Of a DNA stretch of 64,000 bases, positions 37,193-46,586 are shown in pieces (positions within the stretch are counted from its first letter, which is position 1; each line of letters begins with the position of its first letter). The notes under the pieces were generated by a model. It was not told where the DNA came from. It made no database searches and saw only the letters and a list, made by a program, of their open reading frames with translations. The DNA comes from Tunturibacter empetritectus (GTDB lineage: Bacteria; Acidobacteriota; Terriglobia; Terriglobales; Acidobacteriaceae). The stretch covers positions 1,984,001 through 2,048,000 of the forward strand of contig NZ_CP132932.1 in assembly GCF_040358985.1 (NCBI RefSeq). The letters run 5' to 3'. The translations under genes and the position numbers were made by a program.

Positions 37193-38617
37193 TCACAATA
37201 CCGAAACTCTACCTCTCCCACTCGCCACCGCAGCCATCTGCGAGTCCACCACAGCTGTCGTCAGTCCACCCACCCCCTTGGCCGACTGCGCTCCCGGCCG
37301 GTGCTTGGATGCATACATCCTCTGGTCCGCCACCCGCAGCAGACGGATCGAGTCCTGCGCGTCCTGCGGATACACCGCCATGCCAACGCTCGCCGAAACC
37401 ACCATCGGCTTGCCCTCCATCATCAGCGGCTGCTCCAGCGCCCCGCGAACCGACTCCAACAGGTGTCCGAGCCCCTGCTCCGGCTCCACATCCGCCGCCA
37501 CAATCACAAACTCATCCCCACCCAGCCGCGCCAGCGTATCCGACGCCCGCACCCCCCGGCGCAGGTTCATCGAAACCTCGAGCAGCACCTGGTCGCCTAT
37601 CTGGTGTCCCATCGTGTCGTTGATCTTCTTGAAGCCGTTCAGATCCAGAATGATCAGCGCCAGCCGGCTCCCCGTGCGATCCGCCCGGTCGATCGCCATC
37701 GTCAGCCGGTCGGCAAGCAGGCGCCGGTTCGGCAGTCCCGTCAATTCATCATGCAGCGCCAGCCACTCGTTGCTCGAGATCTGCTCCTCCAGCATCACCA
37801 GGATCATCCCAATCGAGATCAGCGACTTCTGCATATTCCAGATATGCGACGCAATATCGGCATACGCGCGATACTGCACAATCCACGGATGCAGCAGCAG
37901 GCACAGCGACCAGATCGTAAAGCCGGTCACAATCGCCAGCCTCCCGGTGCTTCCCGCCGGCAGCCGCCGCTGGAAGTTCAGCGCAGCCGTCGCATAGACG
38001 CAGCACAGGCTCCAGTACACCGCTGCCCGGTAGTCGGAGAGATGGATCAGATATCCCATCGCCATCCACGCGCACACATGCAGCACCGCCACCGTCAGGC
38101 TGCGGCGAAGATACAGCGAGGTCGATACCCCAACCACCATACCCGCTGCCATGCAAGGGAAGAACGCAATCCCCGTATACAGGTGCAGCCCATACACCGT
38201 GCACAAAGCCAGCAGCGGCAACGCATTCAGGCCCAGGTACAGCAGCCGCGCACTCTTCGAGACGGGGTTCACTCCCGACGCCCATACAAAGATCATGCCC
38301 GTCAGCAGGTAGCAGTCCATCACAATCACATGCAGAATCTTCTGCGGTGGTCCGTTCGGTGCGTAGAACGTATGCGCCGCCGCCTCCACCAGCGTAAAGA
38401 ACAGGCCCAGCAGCCACAGGTCCGCACGCTCCTGCGGATGCCGCTTCCGCAGCAACACCAGGATCACAATCAGGATCAACAACGCCAGCAGATCGGGGAG
38501 AAAGGCAAAGTTCATCGGGACCCGGGCATCCGTCGCACTTGGATTTGGCCCCAGCCACAGGCCAAGCGGGATGCGTTTGCTTCCTCTACCTGCGACGGCC
38601 AGCTTCGCCATCGCCAT
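37193..38617 (-). CDS. membrane-bound diguanylate cyclase (GGDEF)
   Basis: The start is taken at the ATG at 38617, with AGGG four bases before it; ATG at 38515, directly before the first membrane segment, is the main alternative. About 474 residues. Seven or eight membrane helices occupy the N-terminal half as an unclassified sensor. The cyclase domain has HDELTGLPNRRLLADRL, DLNGFKKINDTMGHQIGDQVL and LARLGGDEFVIV with an intact GGDEF. RASD five residues before GGDEF is the RxxD inhibitory site, so product inhibition by c-di-GMP is expected. No EAL domain. The C-tail is Ala/Gly/Arg-rich. Confidence 0.92.
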   Translation of the reverse strand: MAMAKLAVAGRGSKRIPLGLWLGPNPSATDARVPMNFAFLPDLLALLILIVILVLLRKRHPQERADLWLLGLFFTLVEAAAHTFYAPNGPPQKILHVIVMDCYLLTGMIFVWASGVNPVSKSARLLYLGLNALPLLALCTVYGLHLYTGIAFFPCMAAGMVVGVSTSLYLRRSLTVAVLHVCAWMAMGYLIHLSDYRAAVYWSLCCVYATAALNFQRRLPAGSTGRLAIVTGFTIWSLCLLLHPWIVQYRAYADIASHIWNMQKSLISIGMILVMLEEQISSNEWLALHDELTGLPNRRLLADRLTMAIDRADRTGSRLALIILDLNGFKKINDTMGHQIGDQVLLEVSMNLRRGVRASDTLARLGGDEFVIVAADVEPEQGLGHLLESVRGALEQPLMMEGKPMVVSASVGMAVYPQDAQDSIRLLRVADQRMYASKHRPGAQSAKGVGGLTTAVVDSQMAAVASGRGRVSVL

Positions 38618-39232
38618 AAAGCCCTGAAACTTTTGAAACCCAAACAATAGTCCAAAAACACCATCAGCGCGATGGCAAAAGCATCTTCTACAAAAATAAA
38701 TTTGTAACAAACAACACTGCAGAGGAAGCACTGCGCAGAACCCTCCTGAGACGGGCAAACGCTGCCTCGGTCAACTCTTCTGAAGACAGCCGGAAAAAAT
38801 TACAGAGCAAAATTTCTGCCCCCCCGCGGGATCTTTGAAACTTCGTTGCACTAACTTGCGGGGGCCCTGGTAGCTCGTCGGTCTCACAGAGATAGAAACG
38901 CTGTTTGTCGCACAATTATGCGGTATTCCCAAGCCAATCGAACATAAAAATTCCGCTGCAGAGAAGCTGCAAACAACGGAACATTGCTGATTTTTCCACT
39001 AAATTTATTACCTCAATCGCATCAATCGGATAGCCGTTCTCCCCACAGTCTGCCCCGCTAAAACTTCAGCATGGCGAAGAGTGGGAACGCAATGGTAGTG
39101 AACATAATCTGCAAACCGTTACAGACATAATTCGTTTAGAAACAACATTCACTACAAAAAAACAAACGAGCATGTCAGGGATCTGCTCTTCGATTTCCGT
39201 CGATTCGAGTCAACTATCGCTGCCCGCAAAAA
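38618..39232. other. AT-rich intergenic region
   Basis: About 615 bases without a supported gene between the start of the GGDEF gene and the terminator of the FecR-like gene. It includes stretches rich in A/T (around 38940-39000 and 39110-39170) and a tRNA-fMet-like fragment at 38857-38886. Open frames here are short and lack ribosome sites. Confidence 0.6.
38857..38886 (+). pseudogene. relic of the 5' half of an initiator tRNA gene
   Basis: TGCGGGG is followed, after a gap shorter by several bases than in a real tRNA, by CCTGGTAGCTCGTCGG and then TCTCA. The 16-base block is identical to the D-arm region of bacterial tRNA-fMet as I remember it from E. coli, and CTCA continues the anticodon stem. 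The anticodon loop, T-arm and 3' acceptor are absent, so this is not a functional gene. Confidence 0.4.
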
Positions 39233-39274
39233 AGTAGAGGGTTGAAGGTCATTACGACCAACCAACCCTCTACT
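39233..39274 (-). terminator. strong terminator of the FecR-like gene
   Basis: AGTAGAGGGTTG pairs with CAACCCTCTACT (12 bp, perfect) around an 18-base loop containing GGTC...GACC. On the minus strand it is followed by TTTTTTGCGG. It begins 26 bases after the stop codon of the gene at 39300. Confidence 0.9.
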
Positions 39275-39299
39275 TGCGTAAACCTACTTAGGTGATCGC

Positions 39300-40337
39300 T
39301 TACCGGTGCCCGCCACCACCGCCGTGGAACCCGCCGCCGCCACCCCCTTGGAATCCGCCGCCATGGAAACCTCCACCTGCGGCCGTTGCGCCATGGAAGC
39401 CTCCGCCCGCGACCGCTGCGCCCCGATACCCTCCGTTGCCGCCACGGAAGCCATAGCCGCCACGGTAGCCGTACCCTCGCCCATAGAAGCCACGGCCATA
39501 CACAAAGCCGCCGCCATACAGGTAGTACGGCGAGTAGAAGCCGTAGCCGAACGGACTAAAGAACGGCCCGCCACCCGGCAGCCAGTCATAGGAGTAGAGA
39601 CCTGCATCCCACGCCCAGCCCGGTGCAAACCCACCATAGCCATAGTCCGGCCCATATCCCGCATACTGCGCAGCGAGATTCACGTTCGCCTCGCCCAGGT
39701 ACTGCGAGCGCAGCTCACTCCAGCGATATAGATCATCTTGCGAGCGGTCTTTGTTGAAGCTCACCGGCTTCACCGCCTCGCCAACAAGAATGATCTGCTT
39801 GCCGCCCTTTACCTCCACCGGCTTCACCTTGCTCTCAAGATCATTGCCGGGATAGACCGCCGCCTTCCCGTCGAACGTGCGCACCGTATTCGCATCCGCG
39901 TTGAACTCATACAGGCCGTTCTTTAGAATCTGCGTCTGACCGCCCTTCTGATCGATCAGGATCATATTCTGCGGATAGAGCTGATCCGCCTCCACCTCGG
40001 CGCGCCCCTGCTCCACGCTTACCTCGGTGTGAGTCAGATCCGGCTTGATCATCTTCACGGTGCTGTTCTTATCCAGCCGCAGAAACACGCCCGGCGTCAG
40101 CAGCATCTCAGCTCTTCCATCCGCCGTTGCAAGATATTGGCCCGGCTGTATCTCGGCCTGGCCCACGGATCGTGCCGTAACCTGGCGGCCGTCGATCGAA
40201 GCCTGGCCTTCCACGTAGTTGAGAGATCCTGGGCGGGCTGGGTTCGCGCCTTGCTGCTGAGCGCTCTGCTGCTGAGCAATGACAGGCGGAAGCAGAGTCG
40301 CCAGGGAAAGAAGAACGATTGATTTGAGCCCTGACAT
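39300..40337 (-). CDS. FecR-domain-like secreted protein with Gly/His-rich tail
   Basis: 345 residues. Signal peptide ending LLPPVIAQQ. Residues about 35-190 form a FecR/SpoVS-adhesin-like beta region: GQASIDGRQVTARSVGQAEIQPGQYLAT, then AEMLLTPGVFLRLDKNSTVKM and VEQGRAEVEA. The C-terminal 140 residues are Gly/Tyr/Phe-rich, then repeats of GGGFHG ending GGGGHR. In classical FecR the domain senses siderophore transport, but there is no sigma factor or TonB receptor nearby, and the domain here is probably structural at the envelope. The tail may bind metal or form a sticky surface. The gene is monocistronic. Confidence 0.78.
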   Translation of the reverse strand: MSGLKSIVLLSLATLLPPVIAQQQSAQQQGANPARPGSLNYVEGQASIDGRQVTARSVGQAEIQPGQYLATADGRAEMLLTPGVFLRLDKNSTVKMIKPDLTHTEVSVEQGRAEVEADQLYPQNMILIDQKGGQTQILKNGLYEFNADANTVRTFDGKAAVYPGNDLESKVKPVEVKGGKQIILVGEAVKPVSFNKDRSQDDLYRWSELRSQYLGEANVNLAAQYAGYGPDYGYGGFAPGWAWDAGLYSYDWLPGGGPFFSPFGYGFYSPYYLYGGGFVYGRGFYGRGYGYRGGYGFRGGNGGYRGAAVAGGGFHGATAAGGGFHGGGFQGGGGGGFHGGGGGHR

Positions 40338-40570
40338 ATTCGTAAAACCTCTGTTTATTTAGATGAAACAGAAGGAGAAACGTAACATTATGCTCAACCC
40401 ATGCCTGACCATTGGACCCCATGTGGTTCAATAAGTTGCTGCCCTGACCAAAGGCGACGGAGGAATGACAAGGCGGGGACAAGACTTCATCAAAGACACC
40501 GAAAACGAATCTTTCGACACCGAAAACAGCCTTCAAAGGCAGTTGTAAAAGTTATGTCTCTTTACGAAGC
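40338..40570. other. intergenic region before element D
   Basis: Upstream region of the FecR-like gene (divergent side). No gene is supported. The only structure noticed is a short direct repeat, GACACCGAAAAC, at about 40495 and 40516. Confidence 0.5.
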
Positions 40571-40748
40571 GTCCTGCCGGACGGGCGCCCTGCGCTGGCG
40601 GCGGGCGTTTGCACGCCATTTTAAAGCTTCGCCCGGTCCTTCCGCTGGTCGGAATCAACACCCTTCGCGACCAACGGGAGCGCCAACCGAAGGGGTATAC
40701 AAGTCACGAAGTGACCGCACGCCGCGTAGGCGGCCCGTCCGGCAGGAC
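40571..40748. repeat. long nested palindromic element, copy D
   Basis: 178 bp from GTCCTGCCGGACGGG to CCCGTCCGGCAGGAC. The right half has CGACCAACGGGAG, GGTATACAAGTCACGAAGTGACCG. The left half has GGGCGTTTGCACGCC in place of the GTCACTTCGTGAC arm, so the two halves are mismatched at that level. The right end lies five bases from the hslU stop codon. Confidence 0.9.
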
Positions 40749-40753
40749 AGTTT

Positions 40754-42346
40754 CTACAAAATATAACGCGAAAGATCTTGATCCTTCACAATCGAAGCCA
40801 CCTGCTGCCGCACATACTCCGGATCAACCACGATCACCTTCTCCACGCCCGTTGCGGTCTGCCGCTCGATCACCGGCAGCGGCGGCGATGGCATCTGCGG
40901 CTCCGACGTAAGCGAAGCAGAGACAGGCACTTCGCCCACAACGCCCTCCTCCGTAATCTCCGCCCGCGGGCTCTTGAACAGATCCGGAGCCTGGAAGCTG
41001 ATCTCATCGAGCACGCGTTCCAGAATCGTATGCAGTCTCCGAGCCCCAATGTTTTCCGTAGTTTCGTTCACCCTGAAGGCAAACTGCGCCATCTCCGCAA
41101 TCGCCTCCTTGGTAAACTCCAGCTTCAACCCCTCCGTCTCCAGAAGCGCTGTAGACTGCTTCACCAGCGACGACTTCGGCTCCGTAAGAATGCGAATAAA
41201 GTCGTTCACCGTCAACGAGTTCAACTCCACGCGAATCGGAAAACGTCCCTGCAACTCCGGAATCAGATCGCTAGGCTTCGACACATGAAATGCCCCTGCA
41301 GCAATAAACAGGATGTGATCGGTCGAAACCATCCCATACTTCGTGCTAACCGTAGTCCCTTCCACGATCGGCAGAATATCGCGCTGTACGCCCTCGCGCG
41401 AGACATCCGGCCCGTGCCCACCCTCGCGCCCGGCAATCTTGTCGATCTCATCCAGAAACACAATCCCCGAATCCTCAACCCGCTCCACCGCAAGCCGATT
41501 CACCTGATCCATATCGATCAGCCTGCTCTCCTCCTCCTGCACCAGGTAGTCGAAGGCCTCTGCCACCTTCATCTTGCGCTTCTTCGTGCGCTGTCCAAAC
41601 AGCCCCGGCAGCATGTCCTTCAGATTGATATCCATCTCCTCAGAACCCTGATTTGAGATCACCTCAAAGCTAGGCTGGTTACGGTCGCGCACATCCAGTT
41701 CCACTGTGCGCTCATCCAGCTTGCCCTCGCGAAACTGTTGCCGCAGCTTCTCTCTCGTCCGATGCTCACGGTCCCCCGGCTTCTCCTCGGAGTCATCCAC
41801 TGCCCCCGCCACAGGCAGCTGAATCACATTGCTCCCAGGCTCGTGCGTCGCCGCAGCGGCAGTTGCAGCAGGAGCGGCCGTTGGCGTCGGAGGCAGCAGC
41901 AGATCGATCAGACGATCCTCCGCCGCAAGCTCCGCCTTGTCCTCCACCTCTTCCATCTTCTCTTCGCGAACCATGTCGATCGCGATCTCCACCAGGTCGC
42001 GCACAATCGACTCCACATCGCGCCCAACATACCCGACCTCGGTAAACTTCGAGGCCTCCACCTTCAGAAACGGCGAGTTCGTCAGCTTGGCCAGCCTTCG
42101 CGCAATCTCCGTCTTTCCCACGCCCGTTGGCCCGATCATGATGATGTTCTTCGGCATGATCTCATCAGCCAGCTCTGGCGGAAGCTTCTGCCGGCGCATG
42201 CGATTACGCAGCGCAATCGCCACCGCCCGCTTGGCCGCATGCTGTCCCACCACGTACTTATCGAGCTCCGTGACGATCTCACGCGGCGTCATCTCGTCCA
42301 GTGCAAGCGCCTGATCTTCAGCAGTTCCAGGTAAAAAAATTGCCAT
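40754..42346 (-). CDS. hslU: ATP-dependent protease ATPase subunit HslU
   Basis: 530 residues, clearly longer than the usual ~440. [30 protein letters not shown] opens the protein. Walker A is GPTGVGKT (72-79) and Walker [10 protein letters not shown]. The C-terminal DLSRYIL is the tail that docks into HslV. The extra length comes from an Ala/Pro-rich segment in the I-domain (about 150-200) and a ~45-residue insertion near the C-terminus before VDPEYVRQQ. It unfolds substrates for HslV, encoded 63 bp upstream in the same operon. Element D follows its stop almost immediately. Confidence 0.95.
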   Translation of the reverse strand: MAIFLPGTAEDQALALDEMTPREIVTELDKYVVGQHAAKRAVAIALRNRMRRQKLPPELADEIMPKNIIMIGPTGVGKTEIARRLAKLTNSPFLKVEASKFTEVGYVGRDVESIVRDLVEIAIDMVREEKMEEVEDKAELAAEDRLIDLLLPPTPTAAPAATAAAATHEPGSNVIQLPVAGAVDDSEEKPGDREHRTREKLRQQFREGKLDERTVELDVRDRNQPSFEVISNQGSEEMDINLKDMLPGLFGQRTKKRKMKVAEAFDYLVQEEESRLIDMDQVNRLAVERVEDSGIVFLDEIDKIAGREGGHGPDVSREGVQRDILPIVEGTTVSTKYGMVSTDHILFIAAGAFHVSKPSDLIPELQGRFPIRVELNSLTVNDFIRILTEPKSSLVKQSTALLETEGLKLEFTKEAIAEMAQFAFRVNETTENIGARRLHTILERVLDEISFQAPDLFKSPRAEITEEGVVGEVPVSASLTSEPQMPSPPLPVIERQTATGVEKVIVVDPEYVRQQVASIVKDQDLSRYIL

Positions 42347-42409
42347 CGTGCTGTACTCCTTGTCGCATGTCGCAGCGACGAATCTTTGAACCTCTACGAA
42401 CTGTCGAGC

Positions 42410-43099
42410 CTACTGGTTCTCTGCCGTCTCGGACTTCAGCTCTTCCACCGTCACCTGGTCATTGGTATAGATGCAGATCTGTCCGGCAATCTTTAGACTC
42501 TTCACGGCAATCTCTCGGGCGCTTAAATCGGTGTTCTCCATCAAAGCCCGCGCGCTGGCCAGGGCAAAGCTGCCTCCGCTGCCAATCGTCGCGATCCCTT
42601 CATCCGGATCGATCACATCGCCGGTGCCCGACAGCAGAAACGTATGTTTCGAATCGGCCACAATCAACAGCGCTTCAAGCTGCCGCAACATCTTGTCCGT
42701 GCGCCAGTCCTTGGCCAGCTCCACCGCTGCCCGCCCCAGGTTGCCCGCATACTGCTCCAGCTTCGTCTCAAACCGCGCAAACAGCGAGAACGCATCCGCA
42801 GTCGATCCCGCAAATCCCGCCAGAACCTTGTCCTGGTACAGACGCCGGATCTTCTTCGCCGACCCCTTCATAATCGTCGAGCCAAGCGACACCTGCCCAT
42901 CGGCAGCCATCACCACGGAGTCGCCGCGACGCACACAGATAACGGTAGTGGAGCGAATCCGCCGCCCGTCGCCCAAATCCAGTGGGTGGGCGATGCCAAG
43001 CGGGTGGGGAACGCCAAGCGGCTCGGCGATGCGAAGCGGAAGAGTGGAGTTTTTAGCGGGAGCGGACAACTTGGAAATAGAGGACGAAGGCGGCTTCAT
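42410..43099 (-). CDS. hslV: ATP-dependent protease peptidase subunit HslV with N-terminal extension
   Basis: The ATG at 43099 follows GAAGG with ideal spacing and gives 229 residues. The mature peptidase is recognised from [23 protein letters not shown], then [25 protein letters not shown] and [17 protein letters not shown]. In characterised HslV the catalytic Thr is exposed by removing only Met. Here Thr51 lies behind a 50-residue leader containing four hexapeptide repeats (PLxxxx). Either the leader is processed, or translation starts internally at TTG (nine codons before the Thr) or ATT. The peptidase pairs with HslU downstream. Confidence 0.93.
   Translation of the reverse strand: MKPPSSSISKLSAPAKNSTLPLRIAEPLGVPHPLGIAHPLDLGDGRRIRSTTVICVRRGDSVVMAADGQVSLGSTIMKGSAKKIRRLYQDKVLAGFAGSTADAFSLFARFETKLEQYAGNLGRAAVELAKDWRTDKMLRQLEALLIVADSKHTFLLSGTGDVIDPDEGIATIGSGGSFALASARALMENTDLSAREIAVKSLKIAGQICIYTNDQVTVEELKSETAENQ
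42968..43039 (-). repeat. 18-bp tandem repeat in the hslV leader
   Basis: Four imperfect 18-bp units encode [18 protein letters not shown] and PLDLGD. On the plus strand the unit reads close to GCGATGCCAAGCGGGTGG. The array ends seven codons before the expected catalytic threonine. Confidence 0.88.
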
Positions 43100-43197
43100 G
43101 GGCAACCTTCAGTATATCGTCAATCCTCCATTCCTCTACGCCCGCGCATCGCCCATCCGTCAATCCAGGTAGAGGGGCGATTCCCAAGCACAAGCGT

Positions 43198-44793
43198 TCA
43201 TCTGCGGCAGCTCGCGTTCTCCGCATTCGGAAACGCCAGAAAAGTAATGCTTGCCGGAGCAAGACGAACCACCCCGGCAGCCTGCGCCTCTCCTTCGAGC
43301 GAAGGAAGATCCCCTTCGGAGTTAACCTGCAACTCCACGCCATTCAGCTCCACTTTGTTGTCCATCAGGTCCTTCGCCGTCAACGTGTAGCGCTTCGACT
43401 TCGCTGGCACCTTGAGTTCCTGAGCCGTCGTACGATCGGCGTTGATCGCCAGCAACGCCACACCTCCCGCTTGATTCCGCAGGCAGTGCGCGTACATATG
43501 CAGATTCGGCGAAGGCGAAGCATCAGCATCGAGCACCGTCGTCCCCATCAGCTTCCGCCATAACAAAGCAGACCAGTAGTTCGGGCGGGGAATCAGCGTA
43601 GCCTCATCCACCAGCGCGTAATCGCTCGCTGCCAGTGTGTTGTGCATCACCACCTGCACACCCCGCTTCGCCAAAGTTCCAAGTTGATTCAGGTAACGGA
43701 AGCTGTCGATAAAGTCCGAAGCCCACGGATTGCCGCCACACGCCGTCTCGCCTGTCTCGGTCAGCCAAAGCGGTTTACCCGGCGCAAATCGATCGCGTAG
43801 CTTCGCATAGAAATCCTCATCCCGATTCGTCCGCGACAGCCAATCATCCGTCAGCGCCGCCTCCGATGTCGTCTGCATCGCCGCGCCCATCATCTTGCAT
43901 CGCTGCGAGACGCCCCCGTAAAAGTGATACGAAAATGCATCCACACCAGGTCCGGACGCAGCCATCATGTCCTCGGTCTTGATCATCGAATTCGGCGGCA
44001 GTCCAACCGCAAGCCCTATCTCCCCAACCGACCCGGGGCCGAGAATCACCATCTCGGGCGCAGCTTCCTTCGCAAATCCGCGAAACACCTTGAAGTCTCT
44101 TCCATACGCCGCGGCATCATAGCCCTTCGGCGCGCCCCCCATCCCGGCAAAGGTCGGCTCGTTGAACATCTCCGCCGCCGCAATACTGCCCCCGGCCGCC
44201 TTCGTGTATGAGAGCACCTTCTTTGCCTCCACCGGAGTCCAGACGCCCTCGGCATCGCGCACCCCTGGGCTTATCGCGAAAGACGTCACAATCTTCGCAT
44301 CCACAGCCTTCGAAAAATCGATGACGCCCTTCCACTCCGGCCGCGTCAGCACGGCGTTGAAACCTATTGGCGGAGTCGCCGGTACCGGCTCGTCCGAATC
44401 ATGGAAGTAGGTCGTGTTCTCCCAGGTTCCGCTAACCCTTACATACGAAGGCGCCAGTCCCGCCGCAAGCTTGCGCAACCGCGGGTTCGCCAGGTTGATC
44501 GGCTCACGGTACCGAAACGCGGAAGGATCCATCCCCGCAGGAGCCGAGTTCTTCGCGCTGGCCGGCACATCCTGCTCGGCGCTGCCTTGTTTCTTGTAAG
44601 GAGCCCAGAAACGTCCGCCAGTCACCTCAACCATCTCGATGTTGAACGATTGAAAGCGCTCTTCTACCGTACCGACCTTCGGCATCTTCGCAGGGGTAAT
44701 CGCAACAGGAGCTTGAGCGAGGAGAGTCAGCGGCCATGCAGGTGCGATCAACGCAAGCCCCAGCAGAGATCTAAACCATTTCGTTCCATTCAT
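43198..44793 (-). CDS. GH79 heparanase-like glycoside hydrolase, secreted
   Basis: 531 residues from the ATG at 44793 (MNGTKWFRSLL), preceded by GGGAGTGACG. A signal peptide ends LTLLAQ. The barrel contains AAEMFNEPTF, with acid/base Glu212, and LWLTETGETACGGNPWASDF, with nucleophile Glu346 in TETGE. The C-terminal part (VDEATLIPRPNYWSALLWRKLMGT, VELNGVELQV, ITFLAFPNA) aligns by eye with human heparanase order of motifs. Family members cleave glucuronide linkages, so a role on arabinogalactan proteins or other glucuronic-acid-bearing polymers is likely. It starts its own transcript after the divergent gene at 44998. Confidence 0.9.
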   Translation of the reverse strand: MNGTKWFRSLLGLALIAPAWPLTLLAQAPVAITPAKMPKVGTVEERFQSFNIEMVEVTGGRFWAPYKKQGSAEQDVPASAKNSAPAGMDPSAFRYREPINLANPRLRKLAAGLAPSYVRVSGTWENTTYFHDSDEPVPATPPIGFNAVLTRPEWKGVIDFSKAVDAKIVTSFAISPGVRDAEGVWTPVEAKKVLSYTKAAGGSIAAAEMFNEPTFAGMGGAPKGYDAAAYGRDFKVFRGFAKEAAPEMVILGPGSVGEIGLAVGLPPNSMIKTEDMMAASGPGVDAFSYHFYGGVSQRCKMMGAAMQTTSEAALTDDWLSRTNRDEDFYAKLRDRFAPGKPLWLTETGETACGGNPWASDFIDSFRYLNQLGTLAKRGVQVVMHNTLAASDYALVDEATLIPRPNYWSALLWRKLMGTTVLDADASPSPNLHMYAHCLRNQAGGVALLAINADRTTAQELKVPAKSKRYTLTAKDLMDNKVELNGVELQVNSEGDLPSLEGEAQAAGVVRLAPASITFLAFPNAENASCRR

Positions 44794-44997
44794 ATTCGTC
44801 ACTCCCGGGAGCATCCACGTCATTTAGTTTGAACTTCGCCGGAATTCTACTCTCAGCGGATAAGAATAAGAAACCCTCTATTTAAATTTCTTTTGAAGCA
44901 CCTGACCTTCGCCGCAATCCCCCAAAAGAACGTTACTGACACAGCACCTTCCCCCTCCCGATCCCCTCGTCATGGACTATGCTTTTTGGCAGAGACT

Positions 44998-45525
44998 GTG
45001 TTTGCGCTGATTCCAACCCACCTGCCGTACGTCCTCCGTTCGCCGCGAGTCCTCATCGCCATGGGAGCAACGACAGCGGCAGCAATCGGCGTCGTCAGCT
45101 ACGTCCTCACGCGCAAAAAACCCACTGCCGAAGAGGTCGAGCGCGAGCGTCGCGAGACCTTGGCGCGAGTCGGCCGCATCACCGACGGAACCATCATGGA
45201 CACCATGGTCGCGGAGGTTCGCAAACCTGCCCTCGATCTCGCAGACGACCCGGAACCAGCCCGCCAGGGCCCTCTAACGCCAGAGATGATCGTCTACGTC
45301 TACCGCATCGCCGGCGTGACCTACGAGTGCGCCCAGGACGTCACCATGCTTCCAGAGCTGGTTTATGGCGTTCGCACCGATCTTCCCATTCAGGTTCGCT
45401 ACGCTCCGCAAAATCCCGCCAATAGCATCATTGTGGCGGAGACCTGGAGCGGCCTACGGCTGGGAACACGCACACCCGTACCCTATCCCACCTCGGACGA
45501 AGAGGAACTCGGCGAACCTATCTAG
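44998..45525 (+). CDS. DUF3592-like membrane protein
   Basis: The start is uncertain: the open frame begins with TTG at 44893, GTG at 44998 gives 175 residues, and ATG at 45061 gives 154. A hydrophobic helix (VLIAMGATTAAAIGVVSYVL) is followed by a charged coiled stretch (EEVERERRETLARVGRITDGTI). Then come beta-strands IVYVYRIAGVTYECAQDV and LPIQVRYAPQNPANSII. The last motif, a V-x-Y-x-P-x-NP-x-x-S pattern, is typical of DUF3592. Function is unknown. The cation-efflux gene starts 110 bp downstream on the same strand. Confidence 0.65.
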   Translation: MFALIPTHLPYVLRSPRVLIAMGATTAAAIGVVSYVLTRKKPTAEEVERERRETLARVGRITDGTIMDTMVAEVRKPALDLADDPEPARQGPLTPEMIVYVYRIAGVTYECAQDVTMLPELVYGVRTDLPIQVRYAPQNPANSIIVAETWSGLRLGTRTPVPYPTSDEEELGEPI

Positions 45526-45635
45526 CCGCGAGGCCTGCCGGCTTCAGTTTCAGATCGCCTTTAACTCCTCCCTGGTCTTTCAACCGGCAGTTATCCCGAT
45601 TGAACCGAATCCCTGCGCAGACTACACTTAACGTC

Positions 45636-46583
45636 ATGCACATGGTCGCCACTCCGAACAGCAAGATGCAGCGAGTCTTGCAGCTGTCCATGGTGCTCAC
45701 CCTGGCCTATGTTGGTGCGACCTTCTTCTTCGGTCTACGGGCACACTCCCTGGCCCTCATCTCAGAGGCAGGACACAACGTCAGCGACCTGCTCGCCATT
45801 GTGCTCTCCTTCGTAGCCGTTTATTTTCAGGCACGTCCCGCAACCGATCAGAAGACCTTCGGATACCAGCGTGCCGGTGTCCTCGCCGCGTTCGTCAACG
45901 CCGCAACCCTCGTCGTGCTCTCGTTATGGATCGCCTTTGCCGCAGTCCACCGTTTCAGCGCACCCGTCGACGTGCAGCCCAAGCTGATGATGTACGTCGC
46001 GGCCGCCGGTGTGCTAATGAACGGCACCATCGCAACCCTGCTCTGGAAGTTCTCCGGCGACGTCAATATCCGCAGTGTCTTCCTGCACATGCTCGGCGAC
46101 ACGCTCTCCACCGCCGCGGTCATTGCAGGCGGCGCAGCCATCTTCTTCACCCACCTGTCGTGGATCGATCCGGTGCTCTCCATCCTCATCGCCGGCATGA
46201 TCCTCTACAGCTCCGTCGGAATCATTCGTGAGACGCTGAACATTCTGCTCGAAGGCACGCCACGCAATCTTGAGCTCGGCGAGATTCGTCAGGCGATGGC
46301 CTCGGTCGGCGGCGTCCTCAACGTCCACGACCTTCATGTCTGGAGCCTCGGCTCCCAGTCCCACGCGCTTGCCAGCCACGTCACCATCGCTGAGATGCCC
46401 ATGTCTGAGTGCAGCGGCATCCTCGCAGACATCAAGTGCGCTCTACGCGACCGCTTTCACATCACCCACACCACGATTCAGTTTGAGATCACCGGCTGCG
46501 AGACCACCCATGGCTGCGCCGCCCCGCCAGAGCTCGAGGCAATCGGCGCCCACAGCCACGATCATCACGGTCACGCTCACTGA
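45636..46583 (+). CDS. cation diffusion facilitator family transporter (CzcD/ZitB-like)
   Basis: 315 residues from the ATG at 45636 (MHMVATPNSKM). Six transmembrane helices. The zinc site is built from His47 and Asp51 in SEAGHNVSDLLA and the HxxxD of FLHMLGDTLSTA. The cytoplasmic C-terminal domain has VGGVLNVHDLHVWSLGSQSHALASHVTI and a His-rich tail (HSHDHHGHAH) likely to bind Zn2+. It exports Zn2+/Co2+/Cd2+ by proton exchange. The first HxxxD sits in EAGHNVSD, where other subfamilies have DAFHMLSD. Element E begins three bases after the stop. Confidence 0.94.
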   Translation: MHMVATPNSKMQRVLQLSMVLTLAYVGATFFFGLRAHSLALISEAGHNVSDLLAIVLSFVAVYFQARPATDQKTFGYQRAGVLAAFVNAATLVVLSLWIAFAAVHRFSAPVDVQPKLMMYVAAAGVLMNGTIATLLWKFSGDVNIRSVFLHMLGDTLSTAAVIAGGAAIFFTHLSWIDPVLSILIAGMILYSSVGIIRETLNILLEGTPRNLELGEIRQAMASVGGVLNVHDLHVWSLGSQSHALASHVTIAEMPMSECSGILADIKCALRDRFHITHTTIQFEITGCETTHGCAAPPELEAIGAHSHDHHGHAH

Positions 46584-46586
46584 TTA

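Noticed and set aside
37301..38650. Plus-strand open frame of about 449 codons opposite the GGDEF gene
   Set aside because: The translation is Arg/Gln/His-rich low complexity, typical of antisense frames, whereas the minus strand encodes an intact cyclase.
38821..38920. Possible riboswitch upstream of the GGDEF gene on the minus strand
   Set aside because: The structured-looking stretch is better explained by tRNA-fMet-like bases on the plus strand. No c-di-GMP riboswitch consensus (GEMM-type) is visible.
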